Assembly: GCA_020523885.1 (NCBI GenBank)
Contig: JAJAPY010000002.1
Coordinates: forward strand, 124,001-188,000
Reading direction: 5' to 3'
Source: Candidatus Liberimonas magnetica
Lineage (GTDB): Bacteria > Elusimicrobiota > Endomicrobiia > Endomicrobiales > JAFGIL01
Length of the DNA stretch: 64,000 nt
The translations under genes and the position numbers were made by a program. Position 1 is the first letter of the stretch. Every line of letters starts with the position of its first letter. The notes under the pieces are model-generated. The model did not search any database, was not told where the DNA came from, and worked only from the letters and a program-made list of their open reading frames with translations. This document shows, piece after piece, positions 53,330 through 62,139 of the stretch.

Positions 53330-54169
53330 ATGGATAATAAAGTATCGCTGATAATTCCAGCATATAATGAAGAGGTTTCGATAAAACTCGTATTAAAACA
53401 GATTAATTCTGTAAACGGTATTGATGAAGTAATAGTTGTTGATGACGGCTCAACAGACTCTACGGCAAAGATTGCCAGAGAGAGTGGCGTAAAAGTAATC
53501 TCAAATCTATACAACATCGGCTATGGAGCATCTATAAAAAATGGGATAATGAAAGCAAAAAATAACCTTATAGCAATAATTGACGCAGACGGAACATACC
53601 AGCCGGAAGATATTCCTAAAATGCTTGAATATATCGAGCACTATGATATGGTAGTTGGAGAAAGGAATAAATCGAGCATAGAAACTTCAAGAAGGCCCGC
53701 TAAATGGGTACTAAACAAACTTGCAAATTATCTTTCCGGCATAAAAATACCGGATTTAAACTCAGGTTTAAGGATTTTCCGAAAAGATGTTGCTATGAAA
53801 TATTTCAATATCTTGCCTGCAGGATTTTCTTTTACTACAACCATTACTCTCGCATTACTCAGTAATAATTATATCGTTAAATATGTGCCTGTAAGCTATC
53901 ATAAAAGAGGAGGAAAGTCCAAGATTAAACCAATGAATGATACACTGAATTTTATTCAATTGATTATCAGAACAACCATGTATTTTAATCCGTTAAAAAT
54001 ATTTTTGCCAATAAGTTTAACGCTTATTTCTATGGGTGGATTAATAATTATTGCTCATTTAATAATTTACCAGACTATCAACAAAAGTTCAGTATTGATA
54101 ATACTTTCTGGGTTGCAGATACTTGCAATAGGTATGCTTGCAGATTTAATAGATAAAAGGATGCAATAA
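53330..54169 (+). CDS. GtrB-like polyprenyl-phosphate sugar transferase (copy 1)
   Basis: 279 residues, RBS AAAGGAG. GT2 domain: SLIIPAYNEEVSI, VVDDGSTDST, IDADGTYQPEDIP, GERNKSSIETSRRPAKW and IPDLNSGLRIF; then two C-terminal membrane helices (IFLPISLTLISMGGLIIIA and SSVLIILSGLQILAIGML). This is the GtrB/DPM layout that loads a hexose onto polyprenyl phosphate. It is strongly similar over its whole length to the gene at 56398, indicating a duplication. Confidence 0.85.
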   Translation: MDNKVSLIIPAYNEEVSIKLVLKQINSVNGIDEVIVVDDGSTDSTAKIARESGVKVISNLYNIGYGASIKNGIMKAKNNLIAIIDADGTYQPEDIPKMLEYIEHYDMVVGERNKSSIETSRRPAKWVLNKLANYLSGIKIPDLNSGLRIFRKDVAMKYFNILPAGFSFTTTITLALLSNNYIVKYVPVSYHKRGGKSKIKPMNDTLNFIQLIIRTTMYFNPLKIFLPISLTLISMGGLIIIAHLIIYQTINKSSVLIILSGLQILAIGMLADLIDKRMQ

Positions 54170-54212
54170 TTAATATGTTACTTATTATTCCGCAAATAGA
54201 GGAGCCCCTTTA

Positions 54213-54884
54213 ATGGATTTGGAATTTCAAAAAAAGTTTTGGGAAAGTTCAAAAGAAAAAAGAAGGAAACCAGAGCATCCGGTAATTAGATATATTTATT
54301 CCAAGATAACATATTATTTGAAGGGTCTGAACGCAGGTGTTAATGGCACAAAGATACTCGATGTAGGTTGCGGAAATGGGTTTCTAACATATTATTTAGA
54401 AAAGTGTTTCAGTGTTGTCGGTTTGGACTATTCTAAGGAGATGCTACGGATAAATCCATGTAAAAACCTTGTTTTAGGGGATGTGACCGCTTTACCTTTC
54501 GAAGATAAATCATTTGATATAGTAGTTTGTTCCGGCCTGTTACACCATCTGGATGAAACCAGTATTAGAAAAGCTCTAAAGGAGATGAAAAGAGTAAGTA
54601 GGAATTATGTTGTATGCTGTGAACCAAACAGGTATAACCCTATGGTGTTTTTATTCAGTATTGTAAAAAAAGAAGAGAGGGGAACATTAAAGATTTCAAA
54701 AAATTATTTACTAAACCAATTGTGTGACGGGGAGTATTGCCTTTCAGATGTGTTTACAGTTGGTTTGGTTCCTCCAAATAAAACACCGGTGTTTATTTTG
54801 CCATTTTTGAAAATGTTAGACAGCAGTGCTTTGCTTAATAAGATCCTTGGTATATCAATTTTTGTTATTGTAAAAAGGAAATGA
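54213..54884 (+). CDS. Class I SAM-dependent methyltransferase
   Basis: 223 residues, RBS GAGGAG. KILDVGCGNGFLTYYL, VGLDYSKEML, TALPFEDKSFDIVVCSGLLHHLDE are Methyltransf_11 motifs. The short N-terminus FQKKFWESSKEKRRKPEHPV precedes it. Located inside the GT2 and radical-SAM repeat block; only the first of the two repeat units contains it. Substrate unknown. Confidence 0.78.
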   Translation: MDLEFQKKFWESSKEKRRKPEHPVIRYIYSKITYYLKGLNAGVNGTKILDVGCGNGFLTYYLEKCFSVVGLDYSKEMLRINPCKNLVLGDVTALPFEDKSFDIVVCSGLLHHLDETSIRKALKEMKRVSRNYVVCCEPNRYNPMVFLFSIVKKEERGTLKISKNYLLNQLCDGEYCLSDVFTVGLVPPNKTPVFILPFLKMLDSSALLNKILGISIFVIVKRK

Positions 54885-54893
54885 GGTGTGTAA

Positions 54894-56312
54894 ATGAATA
54901 TCCTATTAGTTAATCCTCCCTTTGCTAATTACGGAGGCGTTGTAGGCCATGGAGGCAAGGCAGCTCCTCTCAATCTAGCGTATATCGCATCATATATTAT
55001 GCAGCAAAGGCCCAAGAATACTGTTAATATACTTGACTGTGAGGGAGAATCTCTGAATTATGAAACTATCGAGAAGAATATCTCTAAATACAAGCCTCAT
55101 ATAGTCGGTATAACATCGCCTACTCCGGCTTATGAACAAGTATTGAAAATATGCCGCATAGTAAAAAGTATTGATCAAAAAACAAATGTAATATTAGGAG
55201 GGCCGCATCCTACTTCTCTTCCGGAAGAGACATTGTCTCATGATGATGTGGATTTTGTGGTTATAGGAGAAGGCGAGCTCACAGTGATAGAGTTGCTGGA
55301 TTCTATTGAATCTGGTTCAAAAGATTATTCAAATATAGACGGTATTGCGTATCGTGGGGAGAACAGCAATGTTGTATTTACAAAAGAAAGGAAGTTTATA
55401 GAAGATTTAGATATACTTCCATTTCCTGCCAGGCAATTATTGCCGATAGAAGCGTATTATCTGCCTCCAACAAAAAAAGTTGGGAGCGGAAAGGCAACGA
55501 ATATGATTACCGGCAGAGGGTGCCCTTACAACTGCGGGTTTTGTTTGTCTGAATGCACATGGAAAAGAGAATACCGTTCAAGATCTATAGAAAACGTTGT
55601 TGCTGAAATTGAAGAGTGTATTACTAAATATGGGCTTAATGAATTTTCTTTCCACGATGAGCTTTTTACGGGGAACAAGAAAAGGCTGCTCGCTTTATGC
55701 GAGGAAATAATAAAGCATGATCTTAAGATTTCATGGGTTTGTCAATCTCGTGTTGACCATGTTGACAAAGAAATATTGGATATGATTAAAAAATCCGGAT
55801 GTAAGAAAATCAGCTACGGATTTGAATCAGGTTCTCAAATTATATTAAACAAGATGAACAAACGTGCAAATCTGGATCAGGCACGAATTGCTGTAAAAAT
55901 AACCAAAGAAGCCGGGCTTAAAATCGTGGGCGGATTTATGCTTGGCTATATTGGCGAAACCGTTGAAACAATAAAGGAGACAATTGCCTTCGCTAAAGAA
56001 CTGGATCTTGATACTGCCGCATTTTTTATAGCCATTCCTTACCCAGGTACTGATTTTTATAATGAAGCAAAAACACTTGGTTTTTTGAGGGCTGATATAA
56101 AGTGGAATGATTATGCAATTGTTTCTAAACAAAGGCCTCCGATGGAATTGCCGAATTTAACCAGCAAAGAACTGGATAGATGGAAAAAACAGGCATACAA
56201 AGACTTCTACCTTAGGCCGCGATATTTGCTTAAAATACTTTCGTCGGTTAGATCTGTTTCAGATGTAAAGAATTTGATCTTGGGCCTAAAAATATTCCTT
56301 CAAATAACATAA
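54894..56312 (+). CDS. B12-binding-domain radical SAM enzyme (copy 1 of the repeated module)
   Basis: 472 residues. N-terminal cobalamin-type domain (ILLVNPPFANYG, LNLAYIASYI, LGGPHPTSLPEE, VVIGEGELT), radical SAM motif GRGCPYNCGFCLSEC near 205, FHDELFTGNKKRL, and YGFESGSQIILNKMNK. Same architecture as BchE/HpnJ-type enzymes. RBS GAGGTG. Related to the genes at 16507 and 57237. Reaction unknown. Confidence 0.83.
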   Translation: MNILLVNPPFANYGGVVGHGGKAAPLNLAYIASYIMQQRPKNTVNILDCEGESLNYETIEKNISKYKPHIVGITSPTPAYEQVLKICRIVKSIDQKTNVILGGPHPTSLPEETLSHDDVDFVVIGEGELTVIELLDSIESGSKDYSNIDGIAYRGENSNVVFTKERKFIEDLDILPFPARQLLPIEAYYLPPTKKVGSGKATNMITGRGCPYNCGFCLSECTWKREYRSRSIENVVAEIEECITKYGLNEFSFHDELFTGNKKRLLALCEEIIKHDLKISWVCQSRVDHVDKEILDMIKKSGCKKISYGFESGSQIILNKMNKRANLDQARIAVKITKEAGLKIVGGFMLGYIGETVETIKETIAFAKELDLDTAAFFIAIPYPGTDFYNEAKTLGFLRADIKWNDYAIVSKQRPPMELPNLTSKELDRWKKQAYKDFYLRPRYLLKILSSVRSVSDVKNLILGLKIFLQIT

Positions 56313-56397
56313 TAATCGCTAATAAGGGATATACACAATTTAAAGTTAATAGAGTAAGTTGTTTTGACCTGTCCTTAGCGAGGTAAAAGAGGTAAAT

Positions 56398-57240
56398 ATG
56401 GAAATCAAAATGTCGCTTATTATGCCTGCTTGTAATGAAGAAATTGCTATACGAGCAGTGTTAGAACAAGTAAAACATATAAATGATATTGACGAAGTGA
56501 TAGTAATTGACGATGGGTCAACGGATTCTACCGCAAAAATTGCCAGAGAATGCGGCGCCAAAGTGTTTTCTAATACCTATACCGTCGGTTACGGAGCTTC
56601 GATAAAAACCGGTATAAGAAAGGCAAAAAACAACCTTATAGCGATAATAGATGCGGACGGGACCTATCAACCTGAAGATATCTCTAAAATGTTGGAATAT
56701 ATAGAATCCTTTGATATGGTTGTCGGTGAAAGGCCTAAAGCCAGCATAGAAGCTTCAAGAAGGCCCGCGAAATGGGCACTCAGTAAGCTTGCCAATTATC
56801 TTTCCGGCATAACAATCCCAGACTTAAATTCAGGCTTAAGGATATTTAGTAGAGACATTGCCTTAAAATATTTCAATCTCTTGCCTCAGGGTTTTTCTTT
56901 TACTACTACAATTACGCTGGCAATGTTAAATAATAACTATACTGTTAAATTTGTGCCAATAAGTTATAAAAAAAGAAACGGTAAATCCAAAATAAAGCCG
57001 TTCCAGGATACTCTTACTTTTATTAAACTAATCGTTCGGACGATAATGTATTTTAACCCTCTAAAGGTGTTTTTGCCTATAAGCCTACCTCTTATTATTA
57101 TTGGCGCATTAATTGCAACTTACCATGTAATATTTTTTCACAGTGTTAACAAAAGCTCTATACTTATGACTGTTTCCGGATTACAGATACTTGCCATAGG
57201 GATGATTGCAGATCTAATAAACAGAAGACTACAACAATGA
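56398..57240 (+). CDS. GtrB-like polyprenyl-phosphate sugar transferase (copy 2)
   Basis: 280 residues. Same layout as the gene at 53330 and shares long identical blocks (IDDGSTDSTAKIARE, KAKNNLIAIIDADGTYQPED, RRPAKWALSKLANYLSGI, GFSFTTTITLAML), including the two C-terminal helices. ATGA overlap joins it to the following radical SAM gene. Two near-copies imply gene duplication with possible change of donor sugar, or redundancy. Confidence 0.85.
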   Translation: MEIKMSLIMPACNEEIAIRAVLEQVKHINDIDEVIVIDDGSTDSTAKIARECGAKVFSNTYTVGYGASIKTGIRKAKNNLIAIIDADGTYQPEDISKMLEYIESFDMVVGERPKASIEASRRPAKWALSKLANYLSGITIPDLNSGLRIFSRDIALKYFNLLPQGFSFTTTITLAMLNNNYTVKFVPISYKKRNGKSKIKPFQDTLTFIKLIVRTIMYFNPLKVFLPISLPLIIIGALIATYHVIFFHSVNKSSILMTVSGLQILAIGMIADLINRRLQQ

Positions 57241-58649
57241 ATATACTGCTTATTAACCCTCCAGCAGAAAATACAAAAATTGGGAATAATCCACAGATAA
57301 TAGATGAAGAAAGAGGATTTAATCCTCCGATAGGTTTGCTATACATTGCGTCATGTATTGAAAAGTTTACTAAACATAATGTAAGTGTTATAGATGCACA
57401 AGCGGAAGAAATAAACTATAGCGGTATTGAGGAAGTTATAAGGCAACAAGAGCCTGATATAGTAGGCATAACTGCTATGACATTTACTCTGATAGATGTC
57501 ATAAAAACCGCCAGCATAGTCAAAAAGACCTCAAAAGACATAATAGTCGTGTTGGGCGGGCCTCATGTATATATTTATCCAAATGAAACTATAAATATGC
57601 CGCAGGTCGATATGCTTGTACTTGGCGAAGGAGAAGGTTCATTCGTTGAATTAATTGAAAACATCGGGAATTTTGATAAACTAAAAAACATACCCGGACT
57701 GGTATTTAAAAATAATGGCAAAATAATCAGTACAGGCCAGCCAAAGGTTCTAAATGACCTTGATAGCATACCTTTTCCTGCCAGGCATTTGACCCCATAC
57801 AAGAAGTATTCTTCTCTTATGGCAAAACGCTCTCCTGTAACCACCATGATAACAAGCCGCGGGTGCCCGTACCAGTGCCTTTTTTGTAACAGGCCGCACT
57901 TGGGGAAAAAATTCAGGGCTCGTTCTGCAAAAAACGTTGTTGACGAAATGGAGTCCTGTATTAAAATGGGTATCAATGAATTCCTTTTGTATGATGATAC
58001 TTTTAATATTGATAGACAGCGGGTCTTGGACGTTTGCGATGAAATAATCGACCGGAAGCTTGAAATTGGCTGGGATATAAGGGCAAGGATAGATATGATA
58101 GATGAAGAAACTCTTAAAAAACTAAAAAAAGCTAATTGCGAGAGGATACATTACGGTGTTGAAGCGGGTACTGACAGGGTTTTGAAGATACTAAATAAAG
58201 GCATAACCATAAGCCAGGTAAAAGAAGCCTTTAATATGACTAAGGATGCAGGTATTTCTACGTTGGCATATTTTATGATAGGCTCTCCTACTGAAACAAG
58301 GGAGGATATTCTTGAAACAATTAAAGTTTCAAAAGAACTTGACCCTGACTTTGTCCATATAACGATTACAACCCCGTTTCCTGACACCCCGCTGTATAAA
58401 CAGGGTTTAGAAAAGGGGGTATTTAAAAAAGATTTTTGGCAAGAATTTGCTTCAAAACCTACTAAAGAATTTCAGCCTGAATACTGGCAGGAAACTTTAA
58501 CTACTTCAGAACTTACGGAATTGCTTAAAGAGGCGTATAAAAGTTTTTATATAAGGCCATATTACATCTTAAAAGAACTTCTTAAAGTAAGGTCATTTAG
58601 CGAATTTAAAAGAAAAGTTGGGGCAGGTTTAAAAGTGCTGGGTTTGTAA
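57237..58649 (+). CDS. B12-binding-domain radical SAM enzyme (copy 2 of the repeated module)
   Basis: 470 residues. ILLINPPAENTKIGNN, NPPIGLLYIASCIEKF, VLGGPHVYIYPNET, LGEGEGSFVELIE, radical SAM motif SRGCPYQCLFCNRPH near 205, YDDTFNIDRQRVL, YGVEAGTDRVLKILNKG and TTPFPDTPLY. Same class as the gene at 54894 but more diverged than the GT2 pair. Could modify lipid carrier or sugar carbons by radical chemistry. Confidence 0.83.
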   Translation: MNILLINPPAENTKIGNNPQIIDEERGFNPPIGLLYIASCIEKFTKHNVSVIDAQAEEINYSGIEEVIRQQEPDIVGITAMTFTLIDVIKTASIVKKTSKDIIVVLGGPHVYIYPNETINMPQVDMLVLGEGEGSFVELIENIGNFDKLKNIPGLVFKNNGKIISTGQPKVLNDLDSIPFPARHLTPYKKYSSLMAKRSPVTTMITSRGCPYQCLFCNRPHLGKKFRARSAKNVVDEMESCIKMGINEFLLYDDTFNIDRQRVLDVCDEIIDRKLEIGWDIRARIDMIDEETLKKLKKANCERIHYGVEAGTDRVLKILNKGITISQVKEAFNMTKDAGISTLAYFMIGSPTETREDILETIKVSKELDPDFVHITITTPFPDTPLYKQGLEKGVFKKDFWQEFASKPTKEFQPEYWQETLTTSELTELLKEAYKSFYIRPYYILKELLKVRSFSEFKRKVGAGLKVLGL

Positions 58650-58684
58650 GGTTAAAGGACACATCCAGAGCATATCAATAAAAT

Positions 58685-59497
58685 ATGAATTATCAAACGT
58701 TAAAAGTATCAGTTATAACCGTAACTTATAACAATGCAGGTGGTTTGGAAAAAACTATACATTCTTTAATTGAGCAGAAGTATCCTAATATTGAATATAT
58801 AATCGTAGACGGCGGCTCTCAGGATAATACTGTTGAGATAATAAAAAAATATGAAAAACATATCTCTAAATGGGTAAGCGAGAAAGATAAAGGTATTTAT
58901 GATGCTATGAATAAAGGCATTTTGATGTCAACCGGCGATATTTTCAATTTTATGAACTCTGGAGACCTGTTTTATTCTGATAATGTTCTCAATGATGTTG
59001 CAAGGCTTTTCAACGAAAATACTGGAATCGTTTACGGTAGGTCCGAGCAATTCAGCGAAGTTGAAAGCATAAAATACCTGGCAGGCAAGGAAATTGATAG
59101 TTCAAGAATATGGAAGGGAATGTTTGTTTGCCACCAGTCCGTATTTTATAACAGGAAATTGTTTGAACTCTTTGGGCTCCACGATCTGAGATTTAGGATA
59201 GCAGCCGATTATGAGTTCTTGTTGCGTATTATAAACGGCAAGGGGCACAATTTTAAGCTTATTTATACGGACTTGATCCTGTCAAAGGCTGAGTTATATG
59301 GCACAAGCTCTAATAGTTATGCATATACTTGGTCGGAATTCAAAAAAGCTGCCGGGATGTATTATAAACTAAGTTTCAAGAACAATTTTTATTTTACTTT
59401 AATGTACGTAAAATCTTACCTGTTAATTCTTTTGAACAAAATAGGGTTATTAAAACATTACAGAAAAATAAAGTACTATAATTTAAATACTAAATGA
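58685..59497 (+). CDS. GT2 family glycosyltransferase (WcaA/WfgS-like)
   Basis: 270 residues: KVSVITVTYNNAGGLEKTI, IIVDGGSQDNTVEII, the acceptor-side KWVSEKDKGIYDAMNKGI signature and NFMNSGDLFYS metal site, CHQSVFYNRKLF and FRIAADYEFLLRI. This is the colanic-acid-type GT2 subgroup. Stop overlaps the next gene as ATGA. Donor unknown. Confidence 0.85.
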   Translation: MNYQTLKVSVITVTYNNAGGLEKTIHSLIEQKYPNIEYIIVDGGSQDNTVEIIKKYEKHISKWVSEKDKGIYDAMNKGILMSTGDIFNFMNSGDLFYSDNVLNDVARLFNENTGIVYGRSEQFSEVESIKYLAGKEIDSSRIWKGMFVCHQSVFYNRKLFELFGLHDLRFRIAADYEFLLRIINGKGHNFKLIYTDLILSKAELYGTSSNSYAYTWSEFKKAAGMYYKLSFKNNFYFTLMYVKSYLLILLNKIGLLKHYRKIKYYNLNTK

Positions 59498-60840
59498 ATA
59501 TGTTACTGTATATAACGATATTAATATCTTTCACACCATTCCAGGCTTTTTGTTATCTGTGGCCGTATTTACTTTTATCTATCATTATTTTAAAGTCAAA
59601 ATTTATTTTAAAAGTAGATAAATACTCGCTGTGGTTTGTTAAATGGGTATTGATATTTTATGCTTATTTTATTTTCAGTTTTACTATTAATTATTCCTAT
59701 ATAAACAACCTTGTGGCTGCAATCTCTACTTATGGATCTTTTTTTATGACACTGTTGGCAGTTTTTTTAATAGATATAGAGAAAGTCAATTATAAGGGAA
59801 TATTTAAGTTCTTTGTTTTTCTGACACTCATTCAAGTACCTGTAGGGTATTACCAGATGGTTGCCTGGTCGGGATTTAAGACTCTGAACCCGTTTGTTAT
59901 GTCTTTAGGCGCAGGTGATAATTTTGCAGGTACATTGTTTACTAAATGGAATTCTCATATATTAGGCGTAAAGCTGTCGATGCTGTTTTTTATGATGCTT
60001 CCGGTTTGTCTCTTTAGAAAAACACTGAAAAATATAAGTATAGCTGTATTAGGATTATCAGGCTGGTTCTTGCCGTCAGGGATGCATTCCATAGCAAGCG
60101 GTTTTATAGTCATCTTTTTATATACGGCATTTGAAATATTAAAAAATGCTTTGGTTTTTACTAAAATAAAAAAGATATATTTATTCTTTGTTTTGGCAGG
60201 AATCTGTATTTTCGCGGTTTTGTATGTGATGCAGAAAGAAAACATTGACTACTCTATTAATCTTATTGCTTATGCCTCTAATTCTGTTATATCTGAAAGC
60301 GCGTATGTTCCAAGAAAAGTGATAGCATATAAAAGTACTTTGTTGAATTTACCGGAAGAATTGCCATCGGCGATGTTATTCGGCGTTGGCCCGGGCAATT
60401 ATTCAAGCAGAGCATCGGCAATTGTCAGTGGGAATTATCTTGTCCATCAGCCAAAGGTCATTCCAGTTACCCCTTCTTATTATGCAAAAAAATACATAAT
60501 GCCTCTTTGGCCAAAATATTCTGCTGATGGAGTTGCTAACCAGCCGTATTCAACCTGGTTGTCAATTTATGGCGAACTGGGTTTTATAGGCATGTTCATG
60601 GTCATAATACTATTTATAAAACTGATTAAAACATTAAATTCATATTCAAAAATAGAGAGCGCTTATGATAATAAGGCGGCGGATGGGTTAGTTATCTTCA
60701 CTTTATATCTTGTAATATTATTTTTATTCGATAATTGGCTGGAATATCCTCAGTTTATTATGCCTTATGCTGTTTTTGCGGCACTTATTATAAAAAAATA
60801 TAATTTATACAGAATAATGGAATCTAATGGCACAAGATAA
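59494..60840 (+). CDS. O-antigen polymerase/ligase-like membrane protein (Wzy candidate)
   Basis: 448 residues, about ten to twelve membrane helices with a large outer loop (about 260-355) containing PRKVIAYKSTLLNLPEELPSA, MLFGVGPGNYSSRASA and NQPYSTWLSIYGELGFIGMF. The GVGPGNYSSRA and YGELGFIG motifs resemble the Wzy_C/O-antigen ligase-polymerase superfamily. With Wzx and Wzz in the locus, it is the best polymerase candidate. Overlaps the GT4 gene by 14 bases. Confidence 0.72.
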   Translation: MNMLLYITILISFTPFQAFCYLWPYLLLSIIILKSKFILKVDKYSLWFVKWVLIFYAYFIFSFTINYSYINNLVAAISTYGSFFMTLLAVFLIDIEKVNYKGIFKFFVFLTLIQVPVGYYQMVAWSGFKTLNPFVMSLGAGDNFAGTLFTKWNSHILGVKLSMLFFMMLPVCLFRKTLKNISIAVLGLSGWFLPSGMHSIASGFIVIFLYTAFEILKNALVFTKIKKIYLFFVLAGICIFAVLYVMQKENIDYSINLIAYASNSVISESAYVPRKVIAYKSTLLNLPEELPSAMLFGVGPGNYSSRASAIVSGNYLVHQPKVIPVTPSYYAKKYIMPLWPKYSADGVANQPYSTWLSIYGELGFIGMFMVIILFIKLIKTLNSYSKIESAYDNKAADGLVIFTLYLVILFLFDNWLEYPQFIMPYAVFAALIIKKYNLYRIMESNGTR

Positions 60841-62125
60841 ACATAAAACTAATGTTCTTATTGTCGGCTATTTGCCTCCACCCCAGGAAGGGACCGCTAA
60901 AATGACAGAGGTAATAATAAACTCAAGGAACTTAAACGAAGAGTTTAACCTGATTTTTATCTCCTTGCTAAAGAAAAAGAGGACTGACCTTAAAGGCAAG
61001 GTTGACCTGTCCAATATTTACAATAACATCATAAACATAGCCAGATTCTTGTTGCTCAATTTGATAAAGTTGCCTGGCCTCGTGTACATCCCGCTTGCCC
61101 AGAACAGAATAGGGTTTTTAAGAGACTCAGCGTTTATTTTAATAGCAAGAGTCCTGGGCAGAAAATTATGCGTACATTTTCACGGCGGAAATTTTGACAG
61201 ATTCTATGAGTTTCAGGGCATGTTTTTCAGGAAATATATCGACTTTGTAATGAAGAAGGTGGACTTTTTAATAGTTTTAGCTGATAAATTTAAAAGCCAG
61301 TTCGCCAAGTATGTAACCAGAGATAAGATCTTTACTTTATATAACTGTGTCCCCGACATTGAAAAAGAAAAAGCAGAACAGAGTGGAGCTCCTCCGGCAG
61401 GAGCCGGAGGCTCCTTCGATGACGCGACCTCCCGACTACCGCCTACTCCAACCCCTGGCAGCAGCCAGTGGTTTTCATGCGGAGGGAATAACAGCAATAG
61501 CGTTAGAACAGGGTTGACCGTGTTCTATTTAAGCTATATCTCAAAAGCTAAAGGAGCGTTGGACCTTGTTGAAGCTATACCTAAAGTGCTAAGCAAGTAT
61601 AAGAAGCCTGTTAACTTCATCCTTTGCGGCCAGCCAATCGATATTGAGAGGAATTTAGTGTTCGTGCCTGAACCGGACCATGCGTATTCGAAGATATTGA
61701 AATTAGTCGAAGAGAACGGGCTTACTAAATATGTTAAAATAATAACAGATTATTCGCAAATAGATAAGAGCATATTTTTTACTGAAGCGGATATTTTTGT
61801 CTTTACCCCGTATTCAGAAGGATGCGGCCTTGTGGCACTTGAAGCAGCATCCTACGGATTACCTATAATAACAAATAAGGTAGGAGCACTGGAAGAGATG
61901 TTTAAGGAAGGCGAGAACTGCCTGTTTGTAGAAAGGCCTGGGGACGTAGATTCTTTGGCTGAAAAAATAGTGTACCTTTTAAATGATGCAGAGCTGCGGG
62001 GAAGGATAACGGCAAATAATAAGAAAGCCTCGGTTGAACGCTTTTCAAAAAGCAAATATTGCAGAGACCTCGGCAATATATTTAATGAAATATTAAACTA
62101 TAAAAATCTAAATATAAATCTTTAG
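60827..62125 (+). CDS. GT4 family glycosyltransferase with an in-frame inserted GC-rich segment
   Basis: 432 residues. N-terminal GT-B domain: VLIVGYLPPPQEGTAKMTEV, GLVYIPLAQNRIGFLRDSAF, VHFHGGNFDRF. C-terminal GT-B domain: VFYLSYISKAKGALDLVEAI, FTPYSEGCGLVALEAASYGLPIITNKVGALEEM, the E-x7-E donor motif. Between the two domains (residues about 185-230) lies a low-complexity Gly/Pro/Ser segment (SGAPPAGAGGSFDDATSR) encoded by a GC-rich palindromic DNA stretch that interrupts the usual linker. Without it the length would be about 387, normal for GT4. Confidence 0.82.
   Translation: MAQDKHKTNVLIVGYLPPPQEGTAKMTEVIINSRNLNEEFNLIFISLLKKKRTDLKGKVDLSNIYNNIINIARFLLLNLIKLPGLVYIPLAQNRIGFLRDSAFILIARVLGRKLCVHFHGGNFDRFYEFQGMFFRKYIDFVMKKVDFLIVLADKFKSQFAKYVTRDKIFTLYNCVPDIEKEKAEQSGAPPAGAGGSFDDATSRLPPTPTPGSSQWFSCGGNNSNSVRTGLTVFYLSYISKAKGALDLVEAIPKVLSKYKKPVNFILCGQPIDIERNLVFVPEPDHAYSKILKLVEENGLTKYVKIITDYSQIDKSIFFTEADIFVFTPYSEGCGLVALEAASYGLPIITNKVGALEEMFKEGENCLFVERPGDVDSLAEKIVYLLNDAELRGRITANNKKASVERFSKSKYCRDLGNIFNEILNYKNLNINL
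61391..61485 (+). repeat. GC-rich palindromic insertion inside the GT4 gene
   Basis: About 66 percent G+C by hand count over 61381-61485, against roughly one third around it. It contains a strong hairpin, CCTCCGGC (61391-61398), loop AGGA, GCCGGAGG (61403-61410), flanked by GGAG/CTCC pairing with a two-base bulge; a second small hairpin CTGGC-AGCA-GCCAG (61455-61468); and outer imperfect ends CCTCCGGCA (61391-61399) and TGCGGAGG (61478-61485). It keeps the reading frame. Resembles intragenic palindromic elements such as Rickettsia RPE in behaviour, not in sequence. Confidence 0.6.
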
Positions 62126-62139
62126 CGCTTTAAATCATT

